Shown here piece after piece: positions 1 to 8,198 of a DNA stretch of 43,522 bases. The stretch's first letter is position 1; each line of letters starts with the position of its first letter. The position numbers and the translations under genes were made by a program. Under the pieces are notes generated by a model. The model had not been told where the DNA came from and did not search any database. It saw only the letters and a list, made by a program, of their open reading frames with translations. Origin of the DNA: JAOPZW01 sp036379935 (GTDB lineage Bacteria; Actinomycetota; Thermoleophilia; Solirubrobacterales; Solirubrobacteraceae); contig DASVFT010000173.1 in the NCBI GenBank assembly GCA_036379935.1, positions 1 to 43,522 of the forward strand, read 5' to 3'.

Positions 1-838
1 CCGGCTCGCCGGCCGCTTCCGCCGCGTTGTCCGCCGAGTCGCTCCCGGCGGTCGACCCCTCAGGCATCGCGGCCCCCAGCGCATGCACGCCGCCGTCGAC
101 GTGGAGGATCTCTCCGGTGATCGCTCGGGCGAGGGGGGAGAGGAGGAAGAGGCAGGCGTCGGCGACGGGGTTGGGGTCGGTGAGGTCCCAGCCGAGTGGG
201 GCCTGGCGCTCCCAGATCTGGGCGAGGCCCTCGAAGCCCTCGATGTTCGAGGCGGCGACGGTTTGGAGCGGGCCGGCGGCCACGAGGTTGGAACGCACGC
301 CGCGCGGGCCGAGGTCGCGCGCCAGGTAGCGGCTGATCGACTCGAGCGCGGCCTTCGACACGCCGGCCCAGTCGTAGGCCGGCCAGGCGACGCTGGCGTC
401 GAAGTCCAGGCCGACCACGCCGGCCGACTCACCGCGCTCGAGCAGCGGCAGCAACGCCGCCGCGAGCGCCTTGAGCGAGAACGCGCTCGTCTCGAAGGCG
501 GCCAGCGCCGAGGCACTGGGCGTCTGCAGGAACTGCCCGCCGAGCGCGTCCGCGGGCACGAAGGCGATCGCGTGCAGGAGCCCGTCCAGCCGCCCCCAGC
601 GCTCGTCGAGCGTGGCCGCGACCGCCTCCAGTTGCTCGGGGTCGTTGACGTCGAGCTCGAGCACGTCGGCCTCGGTGGGTAAACGCTTGGCCATGCGCTC
701 GGTGATCCGCAGGCCGCGGCCGAAGCCCGTGAGGATCACCTCCGCGCCCTCCTCCTGCGCTCGGCGCGCCACGGAGTAGGCGATCGACTTGTCGGTCAGC
801 ACGCCGGTGATGAGCAGCTTTCGTCCGTCGAGAAGCAT
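1..838 (-). CDS. fabI: Enoyl-[acyl-carrier-protein] reductase, InhA/FabI type (C-terminus beyond window)
   Basis: NADH-dependent reductase for the last step of each fatty-acid elongation cycle. The protein opens with MLLDGRKLLITGVLTDKSIA, the Rossmann start typical of FabI. The active-site pair is Y155-x6-K162 (YDWAGVSK), inside a stretch (GLDFD...PAY.W...K.ALE) that reads like mycobacterial InhA. It lacks the longer substrate-loop insertion that I associate with InhA. The domain should end near residue 260 (DGGVHALGA), yet the frame stays open to base 1 through a Ser/Ala/Glu/Asp-rich tail (GSTAGSDSADNAAEAAGEP), so the gene is cut by the window edge and carries an odd tail. I start at the ATG at 838 because the conserved N-terminus begins there; I see no good Shine-Dalgarno. 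It is divergent from the GGDEF-EAL gene. Confidence 0.93.
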   Translation of the reverse strand, partial: MLLDGRKLLITGVLTDKSIAYSVARRAQEEGAEVILTGFGRGLRITERMAKRLPTEADVLELDVNDPEQLEAVAATLDERWGRLDGLLHAIAFVPADALGGQFLQTPSASALAAFETSAFSLKALAAALLPLLERGESAGVVGLDFDASVAWPAYDWAGVSKAALESISRYLARDLGPRGVRSNLVAAGPLQTVAASNIEGFEGLAQIWERQAPLGWDLTDPNPVADACLFLLSPLARAITGEILHVDGGVHALGAAMPEGSTAGSDSADNAAEAAGEP

Positions 839-902
839 GTCTGCCACAACTACCGGTTCTGGGCCATTCTGGACCGCGGGTTCGACGCTGGACGCCACGA
901 AT

Positions 903-917
903 GTCGAACCATTCGAC
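903..917. repeat. Inverted repeat GTCGAA-CCA-TTCGAC between fabI and the GGDEF-EAL gene
   Basis: A perfect 6-bp dyad with a 3-base spacer lies inside the 208-base gap between two divergent genes. It is a plausible operator for either gene. A weak -10-like TACACT lies at 943-948 for the rightward gene. Otherwise I see nothing in the gap 839-1046. Confidence 0.4.
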
Positions 918-1046
918 TAGGTCCGCGCCCTCGCGCGCGGCCTACACTGCGTCAACCAGTGCGGTGCGAGCGTGCGCGGGCGCTCGCGCCGCACATGCGT
1001 CCTCTACCGCTCAAATTCGTGCCCCGGCGGCCGACGCCCGAGGCGT

Positions 1047-2936
1047 ATGCGGCCCCGCGTCCCACGACTCACGCTGCTGCAGACCTTCAGCGTGATCAGC
1101 CTGCTGGTGATCGCCGCCCTCGGCATCACCCTCGGCACGATCCTGCACGCGCGCATCGAGCACCGCGCGCTCGACGACACGCGCCGCTTGGCCGTGACCG
1201 TCGCACGCACCGGGGTGGCGGGCCAGCTGCGCGACGGCGAGCCCGACACCGGCCCGCTCTCGAGCGAGCGGATCGCCGCGCTCGACCACTGGTTCGCCTC
1301 CAGCGGGCTGCTGCGCGGCAAGCTCTACGACCGCAGCGGACGCGTCGCCTGGTCCGACGACCCCGTGTTCATCGGGCGCATCGCGGAAAGCAACGCCGGC
1401 GTCCGCACCGCCCTGTCCGGCCGCATCAAGGCTCACGTGGAGGACGACGCCGAGGAGCTCGGCGCCAAGGGCCGCTTCTTCGAGGTCTACGTCCCCATCC
1501 GCGGCGGCGTCTTCGAGAGCTACACCCCCTACGAGCCGACCGCCGCGGCCATCAGCCGCGACACGCGCCTGCTGATCGGGGCGCTGACCGGCGGCCTGCT
1601 GCTCCTCTGGGTCACGCTCTTCCGCCTCGTGGCCCGCGCGTCGCGGCGCCTGCGCCACCAGGCCAGCCACGACACGCTCACCGACCTGCCCAACCGCACC
1701 GCGCTGCACGAGCGGGGCGCCAGCGCGCTCGCGGCCGCACGACGTCACGGCGGGCTGGCCGCGCTGCTGCTCATCGACATCGATCGCTTCAAGGAGGTCA
1801 ACGACACGATGGGCCACGAGCAGGGCGATCAGCTGCTCATCGAGGTCGCCGATCGCCTCCGCGACGCGCTGCGGCGCGGGGACGTCCTGGCCCGGCTCGG
1901 AGGCGACGAGTTTGCGGTGCTCGCCGTGCTCCCGCACCGCGGCGCGCTGGGCGAAGTGGCCACCCGGCTGCACGCGGCGCTCGTGCGCCCGTTCGACGTC
2001 GGCGGCGTGGCCGTCGAGCTCGGCGCATCGATCGGCATCGCCGTGCAGCCGGACCACGGGCACGACGTCTCCGCGCTCCTGCGCCGCGCCGACGTCGCCA
2101 TGTATCAAGCCAAGCTCGCCGGCACGCAGATCGAGACCTATCACGCGAGCCGTGACCCCTACTCCCCCGAGCGCCTGACCCTCCTGGGAGAACTGCGCCA
2201 CGCGATCGACCACGACGAGCTCGTCCTGCACTTCCAGCCCAAGGTCGCGCTCGGCAGCGGGCGCGTGGTGGGCGTCGAAGCACTCGTGCGCTGGCAGCAC
2301 CCTGAGCGCGGACTCCTGGCCCCCGGTGACTTCCTGAGCCTGGCGGAGCGCACCGGCCTCATCACCGACGTCACGCACTGGGTGCTCGAGGCGGCCGTCC
2401 GCCAGTGCGCCCAATGGCGCGAGGAAGGCACCGACCTGCCCGTGGCCATCAACCTCGCCGCCGCCAACATCGTCGACATGACCCTTCCGGCGCGCGTGGC
2501 CGAGACCCTGCGCCGCTGGGACCTCCCCGGCCACTGCCTCGAGTGCGAGATCTCCGAGGACACGGTCATGGGTGACCCACGGCGCGCGACCGAGGTGCTC
2601 GAGCGTCTGCGCGCCCTCGGCGTGCGCCTGTCGCTCGACGACTTCGGCACCGGCCACTCGTCGCTGTCCTACCTCAAGCGCCTGCCCCTCGACGAGGTCA
2701 AGATCGACCGCTCGTTCGTCAGCGCCATGGCCGCGGAGGCGAGCGACGCCGCCATCGTGCGCTCGACCATCGACCTCGCGCGTCACCTGGGACTGGACGT
2801 CGTGGCCGAGGGCGTCGAGACCGAGGACGTCCTCGACATGCTGCACGCGCTGGACTGCGATATCGCGCAGGGCTTCCTCCTGAGCCGGCCGCTGCCGGCC
2901 GCGGAGCTCGACGGCTGGCTCGCGACACGCGCTTGA
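1047..2936 (+). CDS. Membrane-bound GGDEF-EAL protein (c-di-GMP turnover)
   Basis: A 629-residue signalling protein. A transmembrane helix at about 10-33, an extracytoplasmic sensor of about 140 residues with no family I recognise, and a second helix at about 174-195 lead to a GGDEF domain. That domain has an intact GGDEF at 285-289 and an RxxD inhibitory site (RRGD, 276-279) five residues before it. The EAL domain follows, with E411 of EAL, N469, E501/E504, D531-D532 of DDFGTG, K552 and E588 of AEGVET all present. Both halves therefore look catalytically competent: cyclase with product inhibition, plus phosphodiesterase. I start at the ATG at 1047, just before the first helix; an in-frame GTG at 972 would add an unconvincing Arg-rich stretch. 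An HD-GYP protein at 28320-28901 may act on the same messenger. Confidence 0.92.
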   Translation: MRPRVPRLTLLQTFSVISLLVIAALGITLGTILHARIEHRALDDTRRLAVTVARTGVAGQLRDGEPDTGPLSSERIAALDHWFASSGLLRGKLYDRSGRVAWSDDPVFIGRIAESNAGVRTALSGRIKAHVEDDAEELGAKGRFFEVYVPIRGGVFESYTPYEPTAAAISRDTRLLIGALTGGLLLLWVTLFRLVARASRRLRHQASHDTLTDLPNRTALHERGASALAAARRHGGLAALLLIDIDRFKEVNDTMGHEQGDQLLIEVADRLRDALRRGDVLARLGGDEFAVLAVLPHRGALGEVATRLHAALVRPFDVGGVAVELGASIGIAVQPDHGHDVSALLRRADVAMYQAKLAGTQIETYHASRDPYSPERLTLLGELRHAIDHDELVLHFQPKVALGSGRVVGVEALVRWQHPERGLLAPGDFLSLAERTGLITDVTHWVLEAAVRQCAQWREEGTDLPVAINLAAANIVDMTLPARVAETLRRWDLPGHCLECEISEDTVMGDPRRATEVLERLRALGVRLSLDDFGTGHSSLSYLKRLPLDEVKIDRSFVSAMAAEASDAAIVRSTIDLARHLGLDVVAEGVETEDVLDMLHALDCDIAQGFLLSRPLPAAELDGWLATRA

Positions 2937-2967
2937 GCCGCCGGGCAACGGGGAAAGTCCACGTCCA

Positions 2968-3528
2968 GTGGCGGCCTCCTTCGCAGCCGCCGTCGAGCTG
3001 ACCTTCGACGACGGGCCCGATCCACTGTGGACGCGCGCGATCCTCGCCGCGCTCCGTGGGTCCCCCCTGCGCGCGACGTTCTTCGTCGTCGCTCGGCTGG
3101 CCGCGGAGCATCCCGAGATCATGGCCGCCGCGCGCGCCCAAGGCCACGCCATCGAGCTGCACTGCTACGAGCACCTGGCCCACACCGAGAGCGACCGCGG
3201 CGCCATCGAGCGCGACACCGAGCGCGCGCTCGCGACGCTGGCCGACCTGGGCATCGAGCCGCGTCGCTGGCGCACGCCCGGCGTGCACGCGCCATGGACG
3301 CACGAGATCGCCGACGCCCACGACCTCGAGCTGTGCGGCTGGGACGTCGACACCAACGACTGGCTCGGACACCGCGCCGAGCGCATGCTGGCCGACGTCG
3401 GGCCGGATCTGCGCCCCGGCGCGGTCGTCCGCATGCACGACGCGCTCGGCCCGGGCGCGCAGCGTGACGGCTGCGAGGAGACGGTGCGCTTCGCGCGCCT
3501 CCTGGCGGCCGAAGCGACCGCGGCATGA
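2968..3528 (+). CDS. Polysaccharide deacetylase (NodB homology) family protein
   Basis: A short (186-residue) carbohydrate-esterase-4-type enzyme expected to remove N-acyl groups from glycans by metal-dependent hydrolysis. The catalytic motifs appear in order: TFDDGPD (D14-D15), the metal motif HCYEH (H-x3-H), RTPGVHAP, WDVDTNDW and VVRMHD. There is no signal peptide or membrane helix, so this copy seems cytosolic, which is unusual for a cell-wall deacetylase. The start is the GTG at 2968, 31 bases after the GGDEF-EAL stop; I see no strong ribosome-binding site. Its stop overlaps the start of the CDGSH gene by 4 bases (ATGA), so the two are probably co-translated. Confidence 0.88.
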   Translation: MAASFAAAVELTFDDGPDPLWTRAILAALRGSPLRATFFVVARLAAEHPEIMAAARAQGHAIELHCYEHLAHTESDRGAIERDTERALATLADLGIEPRRWRTPGVHAPWTHEIADAHDLELCGWDVDTNDWLGHRAERMLADVGPDLRPGAVVRMHDALGPGAQRDGCEETVRFARLLAAEATAA

Positions 3529-3746
3529 CGGAGGCCGCCCGCATCACCCCCTACCGCGACGGCCCGCTGGTGGTCCGCGGGCCGTTCGTGCTCACCGACC
3601 AGGACGGCGAACCCATCGAGGTCGGGCGGCGCACGGTGGCGCTGTGCCGCTGCGGCAAGTCGCGCATCCGCCCGTTCTGCGACGGCAGCCACAAGACCGT
3701 GCGCTTCAGCGCCCCGAGCGGCGCCGAGGACCGTACGCGCGGCTAG
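3525..3746 (+). CDS. CDGSH iron-sulfur domain protein (mitoNEET type)
   Basis: A 73-residue protein that matches the CDGSH consensus C-x-C-x2-(S/T)-x3-P-x-C-D-G-(S/A/T)-H exactly: C41, C43, S46, P50, C52 and H56. This binds a redox-active, releasable [2Fe-2S] cluster through three Cys and one His. There is no membrane anchor, so it should be a soluble electron or cluster carrier. It is coupled to the upstream deacetylase by an ATGA overlap. It converges on the diiron-oxidase-like gene so tightly that the two TAG stops share CTAG at 3743-3746. Proximity suggests that it supplies electrons or Fe-S to that enzyme; this is inference. Confidence 0.93.
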   Translation: MTEAARITPYRDGPLVVRGPFVLTDQDGEPIEVGRRTVALCRCGKSRIRPFCDGSHKTVRFSAPSGAEDRTRG

Positions 3747-4753
3747 GCCGGCACCCCGGCGAGGGGCACCAGCAGCGACGAGGAGCCGGTCTCCCACGCA
3801 CCGAGCAGGTGTCGCGCCCACCGCGCCTCGACGTCGACCAGCGCGCGGGCGCCCCAGAGGATGTCGCCCGCGAGGGCCGGCTCCAGGCGGGCCAGGCCGC
3901 CGGCGAGGTCGACCGCGGCCACGTTCTCGTGCACGGCGTCGGCCTCGACGTGCTCGTCGAAGAAGTCCGTCGCCGGGCCGTCGAAGCCGAGGCGGCGCAG
4001 CGCGTTGCCGTACCGGCGATTGGGCAGGGATGAGGTCATCTCGAAGGCCGCGAGATGGCCGGCGATGGCGCCGCGCCAGTGCCGATGCAGGCCCAGCAGC
4101 GACATGAGGTTGACGGTGGCCAGCGTCACGCCCGGCAGGTGCGCGACGTAGGCGCCGTACGTGCGGTCGAGTCCGAGCTCGTCCATCGTCACGGCGAACA
4201 GCTCGGCGTGGATGCGCTCGGCGCGACCGCCGCCGTACTCGTCGGCCTGGACCTCGATGAGCGCCGCCTTGGGCGGGCCGACGAGTCGGGGGATCGCCCA
4301 CGAATGCGGGTCGGCCTCCTTGAGCTGGTAGGCCGAGCGGTGCACGACGAACTCGAGGACCTGCTCGAGCGTCCCGTGGCGCTCGAGGTGCATCGACAGC
4401 GACGGCCCGTCGTCGGCGTCGACGATCGCCCGCAGGGCCAGGTCCATCTCCGCGGGCGAGGCGTCCCCCGCCACGGGCGCGCCGATGGCCGCGCACAGCT
4501 CCTCCTCGAACGCGGTCTCCCACTGGCGACGCAGCGCCAGCAGCGACGGCTCCCACTCCCACCGCGCGTCGACACCCGGCAGGCCGCGGTAGTGCAGCTC
4601 GTAGGCGAGATAGAGCGCCAGATGCAGGTCGTCGTCGACGAGCGGATCGGTCACATCGCCATGGGCCGCCCGCGGGAGCTCGTGAACCTCCTCGTGCAGG
4701 TGCGCCAGCAGCAGGGCCGAGCACTCGCCGCGAGCCTGTGGCAGAAAAGCCAT
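3743..4753 (-). CDS. Iron-containing redox enzyme, heme-oxygenase-like diiron oxidase (HDO) fold
   Basis: A 336-residue all-helical protein that I assign to the Haem_oxygenas_2/HDO group. These enzymes bind two irons rather than heme and oxidise amines, carboxylates or amino-acid side chains with O2. The strongest signature is H268-x3-D272-x2-H275 (EHVEADAVHE). Earlier helices hold E146 and H150 (KEADPH), E172 (ADEYGGG) and E238 (AAFEMT), which fit the remaining ligands. There is no signal peptide. It lies 9 bases downstream of the YbdK-type ligase on the same strand and converges on the CDGSH gene. CDGSH, HDO and HemK2-like genes recur together in actinomycetes as far as I recall. The substrate is unknown. 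Confidence 0.82.
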   Translation of the reverse strand: MAFLPQARGECSALLLAHLHEEVHELPRAAHGDVTDPLVDDDLHLALYLAYELHYRGLPGVDARWEWEPSLLALRRQWETAFEEELCAAIGAPVAGDASPAEMDLALRAIVDADDGPSLSMHLERHGTLEQVLEFVVHRSAYQLKEADPHSWAIPRLVGPPKAALIEVQADEYGGGRAERIHAELFAVTMDELGLDRTYGAYVAHLPGVTLATVNLMSLLGLHRHWRGAIAGHLAAFEMTSSLPNRRYGNALRRLGFDGPATDFFDEHVEADAVHENVAAVDLAGGLARLEPALAGDILWGARALVDVEARWARHLLGAWETGSSSLLVPLAGVPA

Positions 4754-4762
4754 GGCCGGCGC

Positions 4763-5914
4763 TTACCCGAGAAAGCGCTCGGCCAGCCATGCGGCGACGC
4801 CGCGTGGTCCGCCGCCGGCCGCGGCGGTGCGCTGGCGCGCAGCGCCGTTGAGGAGCGCGGGCCGCGCGGGCTCCGCGCCGGCGCGGGCACGCGCCAGCCC
4901 GGCGCGGGCAGCGGCCAGCTCGGCCGCGCAGCCCACGCGCTCGGCCGCGCCCTCGAGATCGTCGAGGAGCGCCGCCGCCCGCGCGCGGGTCGGCGCGACC
5001 GCGCCCGAGACGAGGTCGGCCATCGTCCCCTCGAGGCCGTGGCGACAGGCCGACCAGCGGTTCTCGGCGATGCGCCAGCTTGGCGCGACGGGCGGCGTGT
5101 CCCCGGCGCCGTGGCGCTCAGCCAGCCACGCCACCAGGGCGTGCACCACGGCGGCCACGGCGGCCGCCTCCGCGACGGTCGTCTGCGTGTCCGGGACGCG
5201 CACCTCGAGCGTCCCGAACAGCGGATGCAGGCGCGCCTCCCACCACCACTGCGCGTGGTGCACCATGGCGCCGGCGGCGATCCCCCAGCGCATCGCGCCT
5301 TCGAGCTCGTCCCACGAGGCCATGGGCGGCGGCACGCCCTGGCGCGGCAGCAGGTCGCACAGCTTCGGGCGCACCGAGGCGAGGCCCGTGTCGACGCCGC
5401 CGTAGAACGGCGCGTTGGCCGCCAGCGCGGCGACGAGCGGCAGGTAGGAGCGCAGCGCGTTGTACACGGCCAGCGCCCGCTCCGCCGGGCGCACGGCGAC
5501 GTGGACATGCTGGCCGAAGGCTAGCTGGCGCCGGGCCGCCCAGCCGTACTCGTCGGCGATCGCCTCGTAGCGCTCGCCGCCGCTCAGCGTCCCTTCGACG
5601 TCGGCGAAGGGGTGCGCCCCGGCCCCCGCCACCACGGCGACACCCGTCGCGGCGGCCGCGAGGTCGGCGCGCGCCGCCGCGAGAGCCGTCGCGGCCTCCC
5701 CCACGGTGGCGGCCGGCGGGAGCACGATCTCCAGCTGCGCGGCGGGGAGCTCGGCCTTGAAGCGCGGGTCGCCGGCCACGCGCTCCAGCACGGTCGCCGC
5801 GCGCGGGGCCAGGTCGAAGGTGTGCGGATTGAGGAGCATGAGCTCCTCCTCGAGGCCGACGGTCATCGGCGCGTCGACCTCGAAGGCGTCGCGGACGTTT
5901 ACCGGCTGCGCCAC
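4763..5914 (-). CDS. YbdK-type carboxylate-amine ligase (glutamate-cysteine ligase GCS2 family)
   Basis: A 383-residue ATP-dependent ligase of the GCS2/YbdK family, which joins a carboxylate to an amine through an acyl phosphate. The signature near the N-terminus is MTVGLEEELMLLNP. Further family blocks are ELPAAQLEI, AGAHPFAD, FGQHVHVAV, WWEARLHP and LEVRVPDTQTT, with a trailing ENRWSACRHGLEGTM. I choose the GTG at 5914 because GGGGAGG stands 8 bases before it; the ATG at 5866 falls inside the conserved block. Its start is only 19 bases from the divergent methyltransferase start. The partner amine is not readable from sequence: E. coli YbdK has weak gamma-glutamylcysteine activity, but close homologues need not use cysteine. 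Confidence 0.88.
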   Translation of the reverse strand: MAQPVNVRDAFEVDAPMTVGLEEELMLLNPHTFDLAPRAATVLERVAGDPRFKAELPAAQLEIVLPPAATVGEAATALAAARADLAAAATGVAVVAGAGAHPFADVEGTLSGGERYEAIADEYGWAARRQLAFGQHVHVAVRPAERALAVYNALRSYLPLVAALAANAPFYGGVDTGLASVRPKLCDLLPRQGVPPPMASWDELEGAMRWGIAAGAMVHHAQWWWEARLHPLFGTLEVRVPDTQTTVAEAAAVAAVVHALVAWLAERHGAGDTPPVAPSWRIAENRWSACRHGLEGTMADLVSGAVAPTRARAAALLDDLEGAAERVGCAAELAAARAGLARARAGAEPARPALLNGAARQRTAAAGGGPRGVAAWLAERFLG

Positions 5915-5933
5915 GGCGGATACCTCCCCGCTC

Positions 5934-6581
5934 GTGCGGCTCTTCACGCTTCCGGGCGTCTTCTGTCCCCGTCCCGACAGCTGGATGCTCGCCCGCGCCC
6001 TGCGCGCCGAGGCGCTGCCGGCCGGCGCCCGCGTGCTCGACGTCTGCACGGGCAGCGGGCTGCTGGCGGTGACCGCAGCCCTGGGCGGGGCGCGGGCGAC
6101 GGCGGTGGACGTCTCGCGACGCGCCGTCGCCTGCGCGGCGCTCAACGCCCGCCTCAACGGGGTACGCGTGCGCGCGCTGCGCGGCGACCTGCTCGCGCCC
6201 GTGCGCGGCGAGCGCTTCGACGCGATCGTCTCCAACCCGCCCTATCTGCCCGCCGAGACCGACGCCCTCCCGGCGCGGGGACCCGCGCGTGCGTGGGACG
6301 CCGGTCACGACGGCCGGGCGCTGCTCGACCGGCTCTGCGCGCAGGTGCCGGACCACCTCGCCCCGGGTGGCGTGCTCCTGCTCGTGCACTCGGAGCTGTG
6401 CGGGACCGACGCGACGCTCGACGCCCTCCGCGCCGGCGGGCTGGCCGCCCAGGTCTTTCGGCGCCATCACGGCGCGCTGGGACCGCTGCTTCGCGCCCGC
6501 GCGCCTCAGCTCGAGGCGCGCGGGCTGCTGGCCCCCGGGCAGCGCGACGAGGAGGTCGTCGTCGTGCGCGCGGTCGCGTAG
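5934..6581 (+). CDS. HemK2/MTQ2-like class I SAM methyltransferase
   Basis: A 215-residue methyltransferase. Motif I is VLDVCTGSGLLAV (about 34-46), an acidic motif II ends in TAVDVS, and NPPY stands at 101-104, the motif that positions a side-chain amide or amine nitrogen. This resembles the HemK2/MTQ2 group, whose eukaryotic members methylate a Gln in release factor. It lacks the N-terminal helical domain of PrmC, so it is not the ordinary release-factor enzyme. The start is the GTG at 5934, where similarity begins (VRLFTLPGVFCPRPDSWML); no ribosome-binding site is visible. It is divergent from the ligase and belongs to the CDGSH/diiron group by position. The real substrate could be a protein or a small molecule. 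Confidence 0.85.
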   Translation: MRLFTLPGVFCPRPDSWMLARALRAEALPAGARVLDVCTGSGLLAVTAALGGARATAVDVSRRAVACAALNARLNGVRVRALRGDLLAPVRGERFDAIVSNPPYLPAETDALPARGPARAWDAGHDGRALLDRLCAQVPDHLAPGGVLLLVHSELCGTDATLDALRAGGLAAQVFRRHHGALGPLLRARAPQLEARGLLAPGQRDEEVVVVRAVA

Positions 6582-6601
6582 CGCGAGCGCCGCGCCCGGC
6601 G

Positions 6602-7090
6602 CTACTCCGGCTCGTTCGGATCCTCTTCGGCCGCGAGCTGCAGCGAGCAGTCGCGGGCGTCGTTGAAGTGGCGCTCCTGGATCGGCAGCGCCCAGTCGAC
6701 GAGCCCGCCGACGTCCTGCAGGCCCGCACGCTCGTTGAGCTTGCCGAGGATCTCCCAGTGCCCAACCTCGCCGGCCTCGGCCATGACGAGGAACTCAAGC
6801 CCGTCGAGGCCCTCGGCGTCGCCTCCGAGGTAGGTCGACATCATCTCGGTGGCCTCGCCCTTGGTCTCGCGCGCCTTGTCGAGGATCGCGGTCTTCTTGC
6901 CGTCGAGCTCACCCGCGACCTCGGTGCCGCGCCGCTCGGTCTCGGCCGCCTCCTCGTGCATGCGCTTCAGCGTCTGGACGATCTCGTCCTCCTCGACGAG
7001 GCCGGCGACCTTGTCGGTCGCGCCCTGGGCCGCCATCGCCAGTCCGATCACTTCGGCCAGCTTGCTCTCGAGCTTCGTCAGCTCCGCCAT
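6602..7090 (-). CDS. Small helical protein, possibly ferritin-like (DUF892-like), unassigned
   Basis: I cannot name this 162-residue protein with certainty. It is acidic and predicted all-helical. Helix-rich stretches with spaced Glu and His (KRMHEEAAETERRGTEV; FLVMAEAGEVGHWEILGKL; WALPIQERHFNDARDCSLQL) resemble the ferritin-like DUF892/YciF proteins induced by stress, but the metal ligands are not clear enough to be sure. There is no signal peptide or membrane segment. The start is the ATG at 7090, preceded by a clear AGGAGG 6 bases upstream. It is monocistronic and divergent from the PuuE-like gene across a 199-base gap. Confidence 0.7.
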   Translation of the reverse strand: MAELTKLESKLAEVIGLAMAAQGATDKVAGLVEEDEIVQTLKRMHEEAAETERRGTEVAGELDGKKTAILDKARETKGEATEMMSTYLGGDAEGLDGLEFLVMAEAGEVGHWEILGKLNERAGLQDVGGLVDWALPIQERHFNDARDCSLQLAAEEDPNEPE

Positions 7091-7222
7091 ATGAGTCCTC
7101 CTGGGTCGGTTGTGTGGGGGCACTTCCCGACCGAGGGCGCGCGCAAGCGCCCGGAGCCTCGCGGACCCGATTCGTCGCACGATCGGTCTCCTGAAGCTAT
7201 GGAACAGGAGTCACAAACCTAT

Positions 7223-7252
7223 TTGCGAGGCGCAGGTTGACCGCCTTAGGCT
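7223..7252 (+). promoter_or_regulatory. Possible promoter for the PuuE-like/amidohydrolase operon
   Basis: TTGCGA (7223-7228), an 18-base spacer and TAGGCT (7247-7252) fit an actinobacterial housekeeping promoter pattern. It lies in the 199-base divergent gap and would give a leader of about 30 bases ending in GAGGAGGAG before the GTG at 7290. Confidence 0.35.
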
Positions 7253-7289
7253 CCGCCCGGCCCTGGTCTTCACCGAGGAGGAGCGGCCC

Positions 7290-8198
7290 GTGGACAACGC
7301 CCTGTACGACTACTCCCCCCTCGCGGGCCGGCCACGACTCGCGCTGCCCGAAGGCAAGCGGCTCGCCTTCTGGATCGGCCTCAACGTCGAGCACTACGAG
7401 GTCGACAAGCCGTCGACCAGCCTCTTCCCGGGCACAGCGACGCTGACCCCGGACCCGCTCAACTACGGCTGGCGCGACTACGGCCCCCGCGTCGGGATCT
7501 GGCGCATGATCCAGATGCTCGACCGCCTCGGGATGCGGGCCAGCGTCATGCTCAACTCCGACGTCTGCCACCGGTACCCGCAGATCGTCGCGGAGGGCAT
7601 GCGCCGCGACTGGGCGTGGGTCGCCCACGGGCGCAACAACTCGATGTTCCAGGCCGGCATGACTCCCGACGAGGAGCGCGCGTACCTGACGGAGGTCGTC
7701 GGGACGATCGAGCAGGCCACCGGCAAGCGCCCCAAGGGCTGGCTCGGCCCGGCGCTGACCGAGACGCTGCACACACCGGAGATCCTGGCCGAGCTCGGCC
7801 TGACCTACGTGTGCGACTGGTGCTGCGACGACCAGCCGTTCGCACTCAACGTCCGCTCGGGCCCGATGATCTCGGTGCCCTACTCGATCGAGGTCAACGA
7901 CATCCCGCTGTTCGTGGGGAAGAGCCTCAGCGGCGAGGACTTCCATCGCATCGTCTGCGACCAGTTCGACACGCTGTACGCCGAGAGCCAGGACAGCGCG
8001 CGCGTGATGTCCCTCGGGCTGCATCCGTTCATCATCGGGCTGCCCTTCCGCAGCCCGTACCTGGGCCGGGCGCTCGAGTACATCCTCGGGCACGACGGCG
8101 TGTGGGCGACCACGAGCGACGACATCGCCGACTGGTACATCGACCGCTACTACCAGGGCCCCGCGTCGCTCGCCGAGGGCGATACGGTCACCACATGA
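7290..8198 (+). CDS. PuuE-like polysaccharide-deacetylase-fold hydrolase (allantoinase-like)
   Basis: A 302-residue NodB-fold protein of the type that includes cofactor-light allantoinase PuuE rather than glycan deacetylases. Instead of the DDG motif it has NVEHYEVDKPS. Next come GWRDYGPRVGIWRM, an HGRNNS block in place of the usual metal His pair, and a late LGLHPFIIG. PuuE-type enzymes open the ring of allantoin, so a cyclic amide or ureide substrate is plausible. The start is the GTG at 7290 with GAGGAGGAG ending 7 bases before it. The stop overlaps the next gene by 4 bases (ATGA), so this pair forms a two-gene operon with a carbamoyl-amide hydrolase. Confidence 0.84.
   Translation: MDNALYDYSPLAGRPRLALPEGKRLAFWIGLNVEHYEVDKPSTSLFPGTATLTPDPLNYGWRDYGPRVGIWRMIQMLDRLGMRASVMLNSDVCHRYPQIVAEGMRRDWAWVAHGRNNSMFQAGMTPDEERAYLTEVVGTIEQATGKRPKGWLGPALTETLHTPEILAELGLTYVCDWCCDDQPFALNVRSGPMISVPYSIEVNDIPLFVGKSLSGEDFHRIVCDQFDTLYAESQDSARVMSLGLHPFIIGLPFRSPYLGRALEYILGHDGVWATTSDDIADWYIDRYYQGPASLAEGDTVTT

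Noticed and set aside
1011..3152. Minus-strand open frame of 713 codons
   Set aside because: It is antisense to the GGDEF-EAL gene, whose motifs are intact on the plus strand.
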